A DNA stretch of 64,000 bases from Paenibacillus albus (lineage in GTDB: Bacteria; Bacillota; Bacilli; Paenibacillales; Paenibacillaceae): positions 4,416,501-4,480,500 of the forward strand of contig NZ_CP034437.1 of the NCBI RefSeq assembly GCF_003952225.1. Direction: 5' to 3'. Made by a program: the position numbers and the translations under genes. Positions 9,601 to 16,627 of this stretch are shown here, piece after piece. The notes below the pieces were generated by a model. It saw only the letters and a list, made by a program, of their open reading frames with translations. It was not told the DNA's origin and did not search any database. Position 1 is the stretch's first letter; the number at the start of each line of letters is the position of its first letter.

Positions 9601-10003
9601 TTCCGTAGCCATAAGCCCGGACCAGCACGGCTGCCAGCTGCTCAACCGTTACGTTAGCCGCGGGAGAGAATTTGCGCACGCCGGTTCCCGTCATAAGCCC
9701 CGCATTGTTCACAGCCTCGACTTCTTGATAGGACCATCTCGTCTTCAACACATCGTTGAAGCTCGGGATCGCCGGGTTGGTCTCTGAAAGTCCCCAGAGC
9801 CGGTACAGCACGGCGGCGAATTGTTCGCGCGTCATCGATTGGTATAGCCCTGCGCTTCCGTCCCCAAGTCCGGTGAAAATTCCTTCACCCTTCAGCACGT
9901 CGAATTTGTCTTGCGTGGAAAGCGACTCTGCACCTACAGGGAAAGCTGGAATCGCAAGCGTCAGCAGCAGCAATGCGATTAGCAATTTCCGCATTCGTTT
10001 CAT
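6656..10003 (-). CDS. SLH-domain surface protein with about nine Ig-like (SbsA/Big_5-type) repeats
   Basis: 1,115 residues. A signal peptide (about 1-25, ending VGAES) is followed by two clear and one degenerate S-layer-homology repeats (about 30-190, e.g. MTREQFAAVLYRLWGL, VTVEQLAAVLVRAYGY). Then come about nine modules of 80-110 residues sharing a (V/L)xFSExV strand and a DLAGN-type turn (e.g. LTFSEQVS, VVFSEKVD, TFSEPVRG). SLH repeats usually bind pyruvylated cell-wall polymers, and the modules form a beta-sandwich rod. Probably an S-layer or adhesive surface protein. AAGGAGG precedes the ATG. Stands alone. Confidence 0.9.
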   Translation of the reverse strand: MKRMRKLLIALLLLTLAIPAFPVGAESLSTQDKFDVLKGEGIFTGLGDGSAGLYQSMTREQFAAVLYRLWGLSETNPAIPSFNDVLKTRWSYQEVEAVNNAGLMTGTGVRKFSPAANVTVEQLAAVLVRAYGYGNGSSSVTGSVSAWAKGSVSSALDHGFITYQSNYKLAATRGQLVDAAYAVYQQQNQQRLQVSSVQPLGNSVLLINLNKVVSSVDLSSFSLKDDQGTAIAIRTATLSSNGNSVIVTTGPQQGYLTYTLTVDGTSWRYTAIWDNNGSTGSTGDTTRPTITKVESLGDRTIRLTFSEQVSRSTAEDQDHYDIVSGDLSLYSFVLSDDRRTVTITTSTQEDGYRYRLSVSGVKDLVGNTMTSRSDLYFYGIYDQDGSRPTVVSVAGQNNSTVQVVFSEKVDASDARNVNNYSINNDLRVTRATLASDGKTVTLYTDEQDNGKEYKLTIRNIADLAGNVMNTRRDIVFKGTNDHNKPYVKSVSVLSNSTVEVQFSEQVNADQAKKASNYTINNNLKVTNVILDTGGDTVILTTSKQTDAVLYTLTVQGISDLAGNLMDKATGLYFGGFIDRTAPTVVGIQAAARQVVLTYSERLDASTANRVSNYKLSGNLGTVKSAVYDDAKKSVTLTTNAQTPGGVYSVTINQVKDLSGNAIATDTRIQFVGSDRETVGSVELQKFEVVNQNTVQATFSRALSDSEVASLDLTILKDNNRDVDSRDWSEYVTRKSGTNNVVVIQLKTKQSSNPSLFVAGHVYTGRISDLPGLVTKDGADQKVFPGTEKINDVPYASQVSALNSRAVKVTFSEPVRGVSASGFSVLRDDSSTIGIIGTSINDTNSIVTEVTLYLDDDVRSGKTYRLRFKDSIKDAAGWNAIRTQDGSDPYQVVFAGTATSNQAPVVSKVVSTDRYTFEIQFSEPVWLDNAGGFSLYAVSSGNKVDIQSSGNASFVQSSDRKAITVYLNADRLDPLSSNQRYRLEYNADRGRILDDQGVSLKDSDNSSAYLFTASSANNAIPSIAQVDAQGTAIKITFSEPIKGYKDETNFFNIVVDGNSITSTEGSLDGKTIILKVPSLTSGKIGTIAYTSRGADSIRDYNSLSPDEDAVFTFGVQ

Positions 10004-10156
10004 GCCCTAACCTCCTTTTTTGCGAGCCAAGAAGACCCGCTGCTTGGAATAACTGTTAACTTAGACGCGAGCAAGTTACATAATGTTGCGCTGATAAAAT
10101 CAATTAGGCCTTCTGTCGAAAATTGAAATTTCCGCATAAATACTGGGACAAGCGAC

Positions 10157-10184
10157 AAAAAGAACCCCTTTTTCATTGGGGTTC
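10157..10184 (-). terminator. Terminator downstream of the DoxX gene
   Basis: Minus strand GAACCCC-(9 nt)-GGGGTTC followed by TTTTT. It lies between the DoxX gene and the SLH gene, 136 nt after the DoxX stop. Confidence 0.6.
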
Positions 10185-10210
10185 GATAATATCTTCTATC
10201 TTTTTGAAGT

Positions 10211-10231
10211 AACAAATTGTATCAATTTGTT
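10211..10231. repeat. Perfect 9-bp inverted repeat
   Basis: AACAAATTG-tat-CAATTTGTT. It lies in the 317-nt gap between the SLH and DoxX genes, which also holds the terminator just described and a 26-bp palindrome. No gene is seen in the gap. Role unknown; an operator is possible. Confidence 0.4.
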
Positions 10232-10310
10232 GGGATTTAGTGTGAATATTTTTTTTGGAGACTTCTGTCCGTTCCCCTTTTCAGCTTAAACAAGATTTGT
10301 CTGGCCGGAA

Positions 10311-10336
10311 CATTTACATGCTATAGCATGTAAATG
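10311..10336. promoter_or_regulatory. MarR-type operator copy 1, overlapping the DoxX stop codon
   Basis: A perfect 26-bp palindrome centred on GCTATAGC; the TAG stop of the DoxX gene is part of it. It shares ATGCTATAGCAT with two other copies flanking the MarR gene. Confidence 0.6.
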
Positions 10337-10656
10337 GCGATAATATAGGACAATAAGCTCAATAGCATTGCAGGAATCGCTTTCTTAAACGGATCTCTTG
10401 CAACCACAATCAACATAAAGGCAGCGACCAGCATTGTCGTACCCAGCAGCAAACCTGCTAATAAGGCCGAGATTGGGAACCAATATCCCGCAATCATGCC
10501 GATCGCCCCGACGATCTCGATAAAACCGGTCAGAAAGTTAAATAAAGACGGAAGGCCAAGCTTTTTGAATTCATTTGCCATCTTTCCGGATATGATTGTC
10601 GTGCCTGTGAAAATAAAGAATGCCCCCAACACCGCTTGCAAAATCGTAATTAACAT
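10321..10656 (-). CDS. DoxX-family membrane protein
   Basis: 111 residues with four predicted membrane helices (ILQAVLGAFFIFTGTTIIS, FLTGFIEIVGAIGMIAGY, ALLAGLLLGTTMLVAAFML, AIPAMLLSLLSYIIAIYML) and the family's GFIEIVGAIGMIAG signature. DoxX-like proteins are integral membrane proteins linked in other bacteria to thiol and oxidative stress or quinol chemistry; here the role is unknown. Flanked on both sides by copies of the same palindrome and encoded next to a MarR regulator, which probably represses it. Confidence 0.85.
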   Translation of the reverse strand: MLITILQAVLGAFFIFTGTTIISGKMANEFKKLGLPSLFNFLTGFIEIVGAIGMIAGYWFPISALLAGLLLGTTMLVAAFMLIVVARDPFKKAIPAMLLSLLSYIIAIYML

Positions 10657-10707
10657 GACAGATTCACTCTCTTTCCTCGATGTAATGAAACGGATATTTC
10701 TGCGAAC

Positions 10708-10725
10708 TATATGCTATAGCATATA
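10708..10725. promoter_or_regulatory. MarR-type operator copy 2, upstream of DoxX
   Basis: Perfect 18-bp palindrome TATATGCTATAGCATATA, 52 bp upstream of the DoxX start, where a promoter is expected. Identical to copy 3. Confidence 0.75.
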
Positions 10726-10744
10726 AATGGCATACTACTAAGCT

Positions 10745-11170
10745 CTATTCCTCCTTTACGTTAATATAAAGTTTATGAAGTGTTTCGTGTAGCACAGCAA
10801 GTTCATCCTGAGTCATATTACGGGTCAGAACATCATGCGCTTCTTTTACAACAGGTAAAAGACTCGTTTTCAGATGCATCCCTTTGGTGCTAAGAAACAG
10901 GTCATGGGAACGTTTGTCGTGGTCGTTCTGCAATCGCTTCACCATGCCTTTCTTCTCGAGCGAAGAAATCATTCTGACAACCGTGGTTTGATCTCTGTCT
11001 ATCGCTTCGGCAACCTCTTTCTGCGTCATCGCCCGTTCGGAATCAAGAACGCTGATGATCCCCCATTGTTCCGGTGTGACTTCGTAGGGCTTCAATTTCT
11101 TGACAAAGAAATTTGTAAGTTTCATATCGGTTTGATGGATAAGAAAGCCTGTAAGATCAAATAAATTCAT
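10745..11170 (-). CDS. MarR-family transcriptional regulator
   Basis: 141 residues with a winged helix-turn-helix (VTPEQWGIISVLDSERAMTQ, EVAEAIDRDQTTVVRMISSL, LEKKGMVKRLQNDHDKRSH) inside the usual dimerisation helices. Members are small-ligand- or redox-sensing repressors that bind palindromes. One operator-like palindrome lies 37 bp upstream of its start (autoregulation) and two flank the downstream DoxX gene, so this is the likely binding protein. No cysteine is seen in it, which argues for ligand sensing rather than thiol sensing. Confidence 0.9.
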   Translation of the reverse strand: MNLFDLTGFLIHQTDMKLTNFFVKKLKPYEVTPEQWGIISVLDSERAMTQKEVAEAIDRDQTTVVRMISSLEKKGMVKRLQNDHDKRSHDLFLSTKGMHLKTSLLPVVKEAHDVLTRNMTQDELAVLHETLHKLYINVKEE

Positions 11171-11206
11171 AGTTAGACCTCGCGTTATTTAGAGTTATAT
11201 TTCATT

Positions 11207-11224
11207 TATATGCTATAGCATATA
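11207..11224. promoter_or_regulatory. MarR-type operator copy 3, between marR and the permease
   Basis: Perfect 18-bp palindrome identical to copy 2, upstream of the MarR start and also on the promoter side of the divergent permease gene. Confidence 0.75.
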
Positions 11225-11378
11225 TTAATGCACATCTCTCGAATTGTCAAACGAACTGCAGCTGCGTTATTATACACCACGCTAATGTATCGGAATCCAC
11301 CATTTTTTATATTTATGCACAAACCGACTTATGGTATATTACTAGAATTGCACAGTATATCATCAGGAGGAATACGTT

Positions 11379-12728
11379 TTGCACAACAATGTAACATTAA
11401 AGCGGTCTCTAGGGCTTTGGTCGATTGTCATGCTTGGACTCGGCTATATGGCTCCGATGGCTTTGTTTGACACTTTTGGAATTGTATCGGGATCTACCGA
11501 TGGACATGTGCCGGTCGCTTATGCGATTGCACTTATCGCCATGCTTTTTACGGCATTCAGTTACGGGAGAATGGTAAAGGTTTACCCAAGCGCAGGTTCA
11601 GCTTATACGTATACCCAAAAAACGATGAATCCTCATCTTGGTTTCTTGGTAGGCTGGTCATCCTTGCTCGATTATTTGCTTCTCCCGATGGTCAATACGC
11701 TGCTTTCGCAAATTTATCTCTCTGCTATATTTCCCGGCGTTCCGAAATGGATTTGGGTTGTAGCCTTCGTCCTGGTTATTACCTGCGCGAATATATGGAG
11801 CCTCACTTCAATTGCTAAGTTCAATTCATTATTGGTGCTCTATCAAGTGCTTATCGTTGTATTCTTTATCATTCTCTCAGTCAAGGAGTTAATGCATGGT
11901 GCAGGGTATGGAAGCGTTCTTGCTTCAGGACCTCTATATGATCCGGATATGCGAATCTCCGCCTTGGTCATTGGCGCTACGGTTCTGTGCTTCTCCTTTC
12001 TAGGTTTCGATGCAGTAACCACGTATTCGGAGGAAACCACTAATCCGGCTGCTACGATTCCTAAAGCGATTTTTCTTACGGCGCTCATTGGCGGGTTGTT
12101 ATTTATCATCGGATCCTATTTTGCCCATGCGGTCTTCCCTGACGTTGCCAGCTTCAATGATCCCGACGCGGCTTCGCCCGAGATTGCCCTTTATGTTGGC
12201 GGAAAAGTGTTTCAGTTATTCTTTTTGGCAGCTTCATTCGCTTCTACCGTTGCATCTGGACTTTCCTCGCATGCAAGTGTCTCCCGCCTGCTGTATGTGA
12301 TGGGCCGAGATAACGTACTGCCAAACAAGCTATTCGGTTACGTGCATCCACGGTTGAGAACGCCTGTCGTAAATATCATTCTTGTCGGACTGATCTCAAT
12401 GACGGCTCTCTTCTTCAATTTGGAGACAGCGTCTTCTTTCATTAGCTTTGGGGCTCTAATTGCATTTACGTTCGTTAATCTGTCTGTAATTGTGCACTAT
12501 GCATGGAGAAGGAAAATGTATTCAACTGTACCCGCCTTCCTCTCTCATATCGTTATCCCAACTATAGGTGCGATTTTCGTCTTTGTGCTGTGGTTTAATC
12601 TGGAACACAACTCCTTTATGCTTGGCCTCGGCTGGGCGGCATTAGGTATGATCTACCTTATGTATGTGACGAAAGGGTTCAGAGTCTCCTCCGTTAACGT
12701 CAACATACAATTCGAGGAGGCCGGCTAA
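11379..12728 (+). CDS. APC-superfamily amino acid/polyamine permease
   Basis: 449 residues with about 12 membrane helices. The N-terminus (SLGLWSIVMLGLGYMAPMA) and the SAGSAYTYTQKTMNP motif place it in the APC family. The stretch around LLLPMVNTLLSQIYLSAIFPGVP resembles putrescine importers of the PuuP type. The start is TTG 11379, with AGGAGG 9 nt upstream. It probably imports an amino acid or polyamine by proton symport. Monocistronic, with its own terminator. Confidence 0.85.
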   Translation: MHNNVTLKRSLGLWSIVMLGLGYMAPMALFDTFGIVSGSTDGHVPVAYAIALIAMLFTAFSYGRMVKVYPSAGSAYTYTQKTMNPHLGFLVGWSSLLDYLLLPMVNTLLSQIYLSAIFPGVPKWIWVVAFVLVITCANIWSLTSIAKFNSLLVLYQVLIVVFFIILSVKELMHGAGYGSVLASGPLYDPDMRISALVIGATVLCFSFLGFDAVTTYSEETTNPAATIPKAIFLTALIGGLLFIIGSYFAHAVFPDVASFNDPDAASPEIALYVGGKVFQLFFLAASFASTVASGLSSHASVSRLLYVMGRDNVLPNKLFGYVHPRLRTPVVNIILVGLISMTALFFNLETASSFISFGALIAFTFVNLSVIVHYAWRRKMYSTVPAFLSHIVIPTIGAIFVFVLWFNLEHNSFMLGLGWAALGMIYLMYVTKGFRVSSVNVNIQFEEAG

Positions 12729-12751
12729 CTCGATTTAATATGAATTTAATC

Positions 12752-12780
12752 AGGCTGCCTAATTGGCAGCCTATTCTATT
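12752..12780 (+). terminator. Terminator after the APC permease
   Basis: AGGCTGCC-taatt-GGCAGCCT followed by ATTCTATTT. The same stem core recurs in the terminator at 18305. Confidence 0.8.
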
Positions 12781-12811
12781 TCCCGTTATCCTGAGAGACT
12801 CGTTCCAGTTA

Positions 12812-12820
12812 TGCTATAAT
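12812..12820 (+). promoter_or_regulatory. Extended -10 promoter for the dienelactone hydrolase gene
   Basis: TGCTATAAT (extended -10) about 30 bp upstream of the ATG at 12850; no good -35 is seen, as is usual for extended -10 promoters. Confidence 0.55.
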
Positions 12821-12849
12821 ATTGAAAAAACAGGAATGGGGTAATTGGC

Positions 12850-13665
12850 ATGGGTTTGTTCACGGAATGGGTACGTTTTGGACATGGCGAGTGTTATTCC
12901 GGCTACTTTGCGAAACCAGATCGCGATGACAAAGAACTGCCGAGTGTGATCGTATTGCAAGAAATTTGGGGCGTCGATGAGCATATCCAAGACATCACCA
13001 GGCGTTTCGCGCAGGCAGGCTATGCCGCATTCGCTCCTGCATTATTCGGGGAAAATGGCGGCTACAAGCCTGGGCTTGACCCGGACAGCGTCCTATTGCT
13101 GCGCCGGTTTATGGATGGGCTTCCTCACGGACACTGGCAGGACCCTGCCAAACGCGGAGAAGCGCTGGCCGCTTATCCGGAGAAGGAACGAGTGTCGATC
13201 GAGACGACGATGAAGCATATGTTCGATCCGGCCGTTCGGGAGTCTTACATTGATACGGCGTTAGCTGCAAGTGATTGGCTTCGCAACGAGCGCCCGGAAA
13301 CGAAAGGAAATCGGATTGGAGCCGTCGGATTCTGCATGGGCGGCATGCTGTCGGCGTTGCTGGCAAGTCGGGACCACTCCTTGAACGCATCGATCATCTT
13401 CTATGGCTCCCCTCTTCAGAAGGAACAGCTTTCGTCGATTGCCTGTCCTGTGCAAGGGCATTACGGCGAGCTTGATCCGGGCATCACCAGTAAAGTCCCG
13501 GAATTTGAAGCCGCAATGGAGGAGCTAGGTAAATCGATTGAGGTTCACGTATATGCTGGGGCACCACACGCCTTCTTCAATGACGGACGCCCAACCTACC
13601 GAGCCGATGCGGCAAGAGAAGCTTTTGCGCGTACCCTCGCGTTTTTTTCCGAACATATTGGCTAG
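12850..13665 (+). CDS. Dienelactone hydrolase-family alpha/beta hydrolase
   Basis: 271 residues with the Cys-Asp-His triad of the DLH family: the nucleophile elbow GFCMGG, the aspartate in GHYGELDPGI and the histidine in AGAPHAFFND. The N-terminal LPSVIVLQEIWGVDEHIQDI is also typical. DLH opens lactones in aromatic degradation, but many homologues act on other esters, so the substrate is open. The RidA-type gene follows 46 nt later without a terminator and is likely co-transcribed. Confidence 0.88.
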   Translation: MGLFTEWVRFGHGECYSGYFAKPDRDDKELPSVIVLQEIWGVDEHIQDITRRFAQAGYAAFAPALFGENGGYKPGLDPDSVLLLRRFMDGLPHGHWQDPAKRGEALAAYPEKERVSIETTMKHMFDPAVRESYIDTALAASDWLRNERPETKGNRIGAVGFCMGGMLSALLASRDHSLNASIIFYGSPLQKEQLSSIACPVQGHYGELDPGITSKVPEFEAAMEELGKSIEVHVYAGAPHAFFNDGRPTYRADAAREAFARTLAFFSEHIG

Positions 13666-13711
13666 GCGTACCTGAATATGTGCAAATTCTACGAGGAGGA
13701 AGGTGCATTTC

Positions 13712-14086
13712 ATGAAGCAAGCCATATTGACGGCCAAAGCTCAACAACCAGGCGGAATGCCGTATTCTCAAGCCATCAAAACAGGCAATACGGTATATGT
13801 TGCCGGCCAAGGTCCTTTCGATCCCATTACGGGATGGAGCATGGGTGATGACCTGCAGACGCAAGCACGTCAGACTCTGGACAATCTGAAGGCCATTCTC
13901 GAAGAAGCAGGGGCAACAATGGCCGACGTTGTAAAAGTGACCGTCATCTTGGGAGAAGGAGCCAACTTCGACGAGTTCAATGATATTTACAAGGAGTACT
14001 TCGCTTCTCCTTATCCTGCAAGAACAATCTTCGGCAGCAACATCGGATTTTTGGTTCAAATTGATGCTACTGCAGTCATTGCATAA
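13712..14086 (+). CDS. RidA/YjgF-family deaminase
   Basis: 124 residues of the RidA (YER057c/UK114) family, which hydrolyses reactive enamine/imine intermediates to ketoacids plus ammonia. Family features are GGMPYSQAIKTGNTVYVAGQGPFDP, QTRQTLDNLKAILEEAGATMADVVK-like text and a C-terminal YPARTIFGSNIGFLVQIDATA. The active-site arginine is in PARTIF. ATG 13712 is chosen over GTG 13703 because the GTG lies too close to AGGAGG. Confidence 0.9.
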   Translation: MKQAILTAKAQQPGGMPYSQAIKTGNTVYVAGQGPFDPITGWSMGDDLQTQARQTLDNLKAILEEAGATMADVVKVTVILGEGANFDEFNDIYKEYFASPYPARTIFGSNIGFLVQIDATAVIA

Positions 14087-14111
14087 TCGCCAGTTATCGA
14101 AGTGCAAAAAA

Positions 14112-14146
14112 AAGGCAACCGGTGTCCTCACCGATTGCCTTCTTTT
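14112..14146. terminator. Bidirectional terminator between ridA and a small membrane protein gene
   Basis: AAGGCAACCGGTG-tcct-CACCGATTGCCTT pairs with one C-A mismatch and has an A-run on the left and TTCTTTT on the right, so it can serve both converging genes. Confidence 0.8.
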
Positions 14147-14387
14147 ACTTATCGCGTTTAAATCGCGAGATTACGAATGCATTTACACACCAAGCAATTG
14201 CGCCCAGTAAAATCAAACCTACGATTACGGATACAAATATATTGATAATTTCTTTAACTCTATCGTTACTCTCTATCGCTCCAAGCATGACCAGTACCAT
14301 GAAAAGAAGAAATCCTAAGATAATATACGCCAACGCATTGCCCACAACAATAATTATGTTTCTCTTCGTAAACATAAGATTCTTCAC
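14145..14387 (-). CDS. Small hypothetical membrane protein, two helices
   Basis: 80 residues: a basic start, a hydrophobic helix (IIIVVGNALAYIILGFLLFM), a short polar loop (IESNDRVKEI), a second helix (IFVSVIVGLILLGAIAWCV) and a basic tail (RFKRDK). The start is GTG 14387 with GGAGG upstream. I do not recognise the family. Single gene, own terminator. Confidence 0.7.
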   Translation of the reverse strand: MKNLMFTKRNIIIVVGNALAYIILGFLLFMVLVMLGAIESNDRVKEIINIFVSVIVGLILLGAIAWCVNAFVISRFKRDK

Positions 14388-14503
14388 AGCGGTTTACCTC
14401 CGATTTCAGCGTTGATTCTATTCGTATATTATACCATGTCAGATTAAAAGATCATCCATAGAATTCGTTTTCCTTCCAGCTGCACCCAGCAGCTCGAATC
14501 GAA

Positions 14504-14544
14504 CATCAAAAAACAGCCCCGACTCATATTGAGCCGGGGCTGTT
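14504..14544 (-). terminator. Terminator after ndh
   Basis: A 10-bp GC-rich stem (AACAGCCCCG with CGGGGCTGTT, plus an inner CTC/GAG) followed on the minus strand by a T-run. Confidence 0.85.
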
Positions 14545-14588
14545 GCCACGCCTATAAGCGCGATTAGGTTTAAGCTGCTTCGCTTAGC

Positions 14589-15767
14589 TTAGTATGCGAG
14601 CGAGAACAAACCGTTGATGTGCGACAGGTAACGAGCGTTGCTTGCTTTCTTCATCAAGGAAGCAGGCGTACCTTTCATTACGATGCCGCTCTCGCCGATA
14701 ACGCCGATGCCGTCTTTACGGCCAAGGCTTGCCAGCGTACCAGAGAAGATCGGATTGAACGTACCCATTGCAGCGCCTCTGTACGATGCTGCGATGTTCG
14801 CGCCTGCAAGCTCGCCCATTTGCCATGCCAGTTGAGCAGTCGGCGGGTATGGACGTCCTTCAGCAGTGAATACAACCGCGCAGTCGCCTGCGAGGAACAC
14901 TTCAGGATGCGATGTGGATTGCAGGAACTCGTTAACCGTTGCGCGGCCGCGGTTTACTTCGATGCCGCAGTTGCCAACGAGCGGGCTTCCTTGAACGCCG
15001 CCTGTCCATACGAGTGTATTAGTCTCGATCGTTCTGCCGTCCTTCAGTGTAACGATGTTGCCGCTCACTTCAGTAATTGCAAGACCTGTCAGGAATTCTA
15101 CGCCGCGTGCTTCCAGGCTCGTAACTGCGCGCTGGATCAGCTCAGGCGAGAAGATAGGCAGGATCGAAGGCATTGCTTCGACCAGCGAGATCGAAACGTC
15201 TGAGAAGTTAACGCCGAATTCGCGGCAGATGCCCGGAAGCTCATCCGCAAGTTCGCCGACCAATTCTACGCCGGACAAGCCGCCGCCGCCGATAACAAAA
15301 GTTGCATCAGCTTTGTTTTTGCTTGTCGCATATGCTTTGATACGATCTTTTACATGGTTGAATACTCGGTTTGCGTCAGCGACCGATTTCAGCGTCAGGC
15401 TGTTTTCTTGCAGCCCAGGGATGCCGAAATAGTTCGTTTCGCTGCCCAGTGCAAGCACCAGATTATCGTAACCGTACGAAGAACCGTCGTTCAGAGCGAC
15501 TTTCTTGCTTTCAACGTCGATCGTTTGCACTTCGCCAACGACGATGTTGATGGATTTGCCTTTCAGCAATTTCTCGAGCGGCAAAGCAACAGCTTTCTCA
15601 GCTACGTTGCCAGCTGCAAGACGGTGAAGCTCTGTAATGATTTGGTGTGAGCCGACGCGGTTAATGATCGTGATGCCCGCTTCTTCAGTCGACAAATGCT
15701 CGCGAGCTGAAAGTGCGCTTAGCAAACCGCCGTAGCCGCCGCCTAGAATCAGTATTTCTTTTCTCAT
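14589..15767 (-). CDS. ndh: Type II NADH dehydrogenase (NDH-2), YjlD-like
   Basis: 392 residues with two dinucleotide-binding folds: FAD-binding ILGGGYGGLLSAL at the N-terminus and NADH-binding VIGGGGLSGVELVGELAD near residue 170. The FAD motif VFLAGDCAVV lies near 290. NDH-2 passes electrons from NADH to menaquinone at the membrane surface without pumping protons. It lies 38 nt after a DUF1641 gene; the same pair is yjlC-ndh in Bacillus subtilis, where Rex represses it. A Rex-like box lies upstream here as well. Confidence 0.92.
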   Translation of the reverse strand: MRKEILILGGGYGGLLSALSAREHLSTEEAGITIINRVGSHQIITELHRLAAGNVAEKAVALPLEKLLKGKSINIVVGEVQTIDVESKKVALNDGSSYGYDNLVLALGSETNYFGIPGLQENSLTLKSVADANRVFNHVKDRIKAYATSKNKADATFVIGGGGLSGVELVGELADELPGICREFGVNFSDVSISLVEAMPSILPIFSPELIQRAVTSLEARGVEFLTGLAITEVSGNIVTLKDGRTIETNTLVWTGGVQGSPLVGNCGIEVNRGRATVNEFLQSTSHPEVFLAGDCAVVFTAEGRPYPPTAQLAWQMGELAGANIAASYRGAAMGTFNPIFSGTLASLGRKDGIGVIGESGIVMKGTPASLMKKASNARYLSHINGLFSLAY

Positions 15768-15805
15768 GGGATCTCATCCTCCGTGCTTCGCTTAGTATGA
15801 TGATT

Positions 15806-16234
15806 CTATTTCTTTCTTTCGCCCAGAATATCGAGGTACGCTTGGCTGAAACGAAGCATCTTCTGCAGCTCCGGATCTTTCAGAAGCTTAATCATGCCAA
15901 ACAAACCGATTACGTTCTCGCTGTTCTCCGCACGGTCGCTTGCTTCGATTGCAGCGGATGCGTAGCCTTTTACTTTCTCAGTCAGCGGTTTGACGACTTC
16001 TTGAATGCCGCCCACCGTGTCTTGGATCAGAACGCGGTCGGAAGCGACCTTTTGTGCAAGTTCGTACGTTTTTGTCATCAAGCTCATCATTTCGGAAAGT
16101 TTCGGCAGTTGGTCCACCAGCTGCGTCAGCGCTTCCTGTACTTCCGGCTTCAGCAGTTGATCAAGCACGTCCGATTTCGTCAGTGCCGCTGCATTATCCT
16201 GCGGATCCAGGGTCGATACCATTGTTTCACTCAT
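15806..16234 (-). CDS. yjlC: DUF1641 protein, YjlC-like partner of NDH-2
   Basis: 142 residues, mostly helical, with the DUF1641 pattern (LLKPEVQEALTQLVDQLPK, GLFGMIKLLKDPELQKMLRF). ATG 16234 has AAGGAGG upstream; the earlier GTG at 16261 overlaps that Shine-Dalgarno. The family is found with NDH-2 and formate-dehydrogenase-type oxidoreductases. Its role is unproven, possibly assembly or membrane association. First gene of the operon with ndh. Confidence 0.85.
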   Translation of the reverse strand: MSETMVSTLDPQDNAAALTKSDVLDQLLKPEVQEALTQLVDQLPKLSEMMSLMTKTYELAQKVASDRVLIQDTVGGIQEVVKPLTEKVKGYASAAIEASDRAENSENVIGLFGMIKLLKDPELQKMLRFSQAYLDILGERKK

Positions 16235-16374
16235 TGTATTGCCTCCTTCAGATGTAGTCACTCAGCTGCAATCATCTTTCAAGATGAACCCCCTGCTCGC
16301 CGATGAAGGCAGCGCAGACTAATCCCATTACACGTGCAACGCGGTAAAGCATTCCAACGAAAAAAAATGAGTGA

Positions 16375-16392
16375 GTGTGAAATAAATCACAA
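16375..16392. promoter_or_regulatory. Rex-type operator upstream of yjlC-ndh
   Basis: GTGTGAAATAAATCACAA closely matches the Rex consensus TTGTGAAATATTTCACAA. It lies about 140 bp upstream of yjlC in a 393-nt gap that otherwise holds AT-rich promoter-like DNA and, at its far end, the OYE terminator. Rex senses the NADH/NAD ratio, fitting control of an NADH dehydrogenase. Confidence 0.75.
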
Positions 16393-16569
16393 GATATTTT
16401 GAAGATGAAAGCAACTTTTTTTCTTCTTCTACTGTATCGCTTTTTGCTCTGCTCGACTATAGATTAACCATAAAATTATTTTTATTGTATGTATAAAAAT
16501 AATTAATCACATGAAAGAAAGTGACCCTGAAATGAAAACGCACCCAATCTGTGCTGCCTGCTCCACAGC

Positions 16570-16598
16570 AAAAAGAGATGACGAGTGCGTCATCTCTT
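16570..16598 (-). terminator. Terminator after the OYE reductase
   Basis: Minus strand AAGAGATGAC-gcactc-GTCATCTCTT followed by TTT; perfect 10-bp stem. Confidence 0.85.
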
Positions 16599-16627
16599 GG
16601 CTGATCTTCAGAATCCAAAGATTGAAA

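Noticed and set aside
9600..10003. Idea that the SLH protein is a secreted sugar hydrolase of the PUL
   Set aside because: Only SLH and Ig-like modules are present; no catalytic domain is seen, and it lies more than 20 kb from the carbohydrate operon.
10000..10215. Short minus-strand frame of 71 codons upstream of the SLH gene
   Set aside because: No Shine-Dalgarno, runs through the terminator hairpin at 10157-10184 and overlaps the SLH start.
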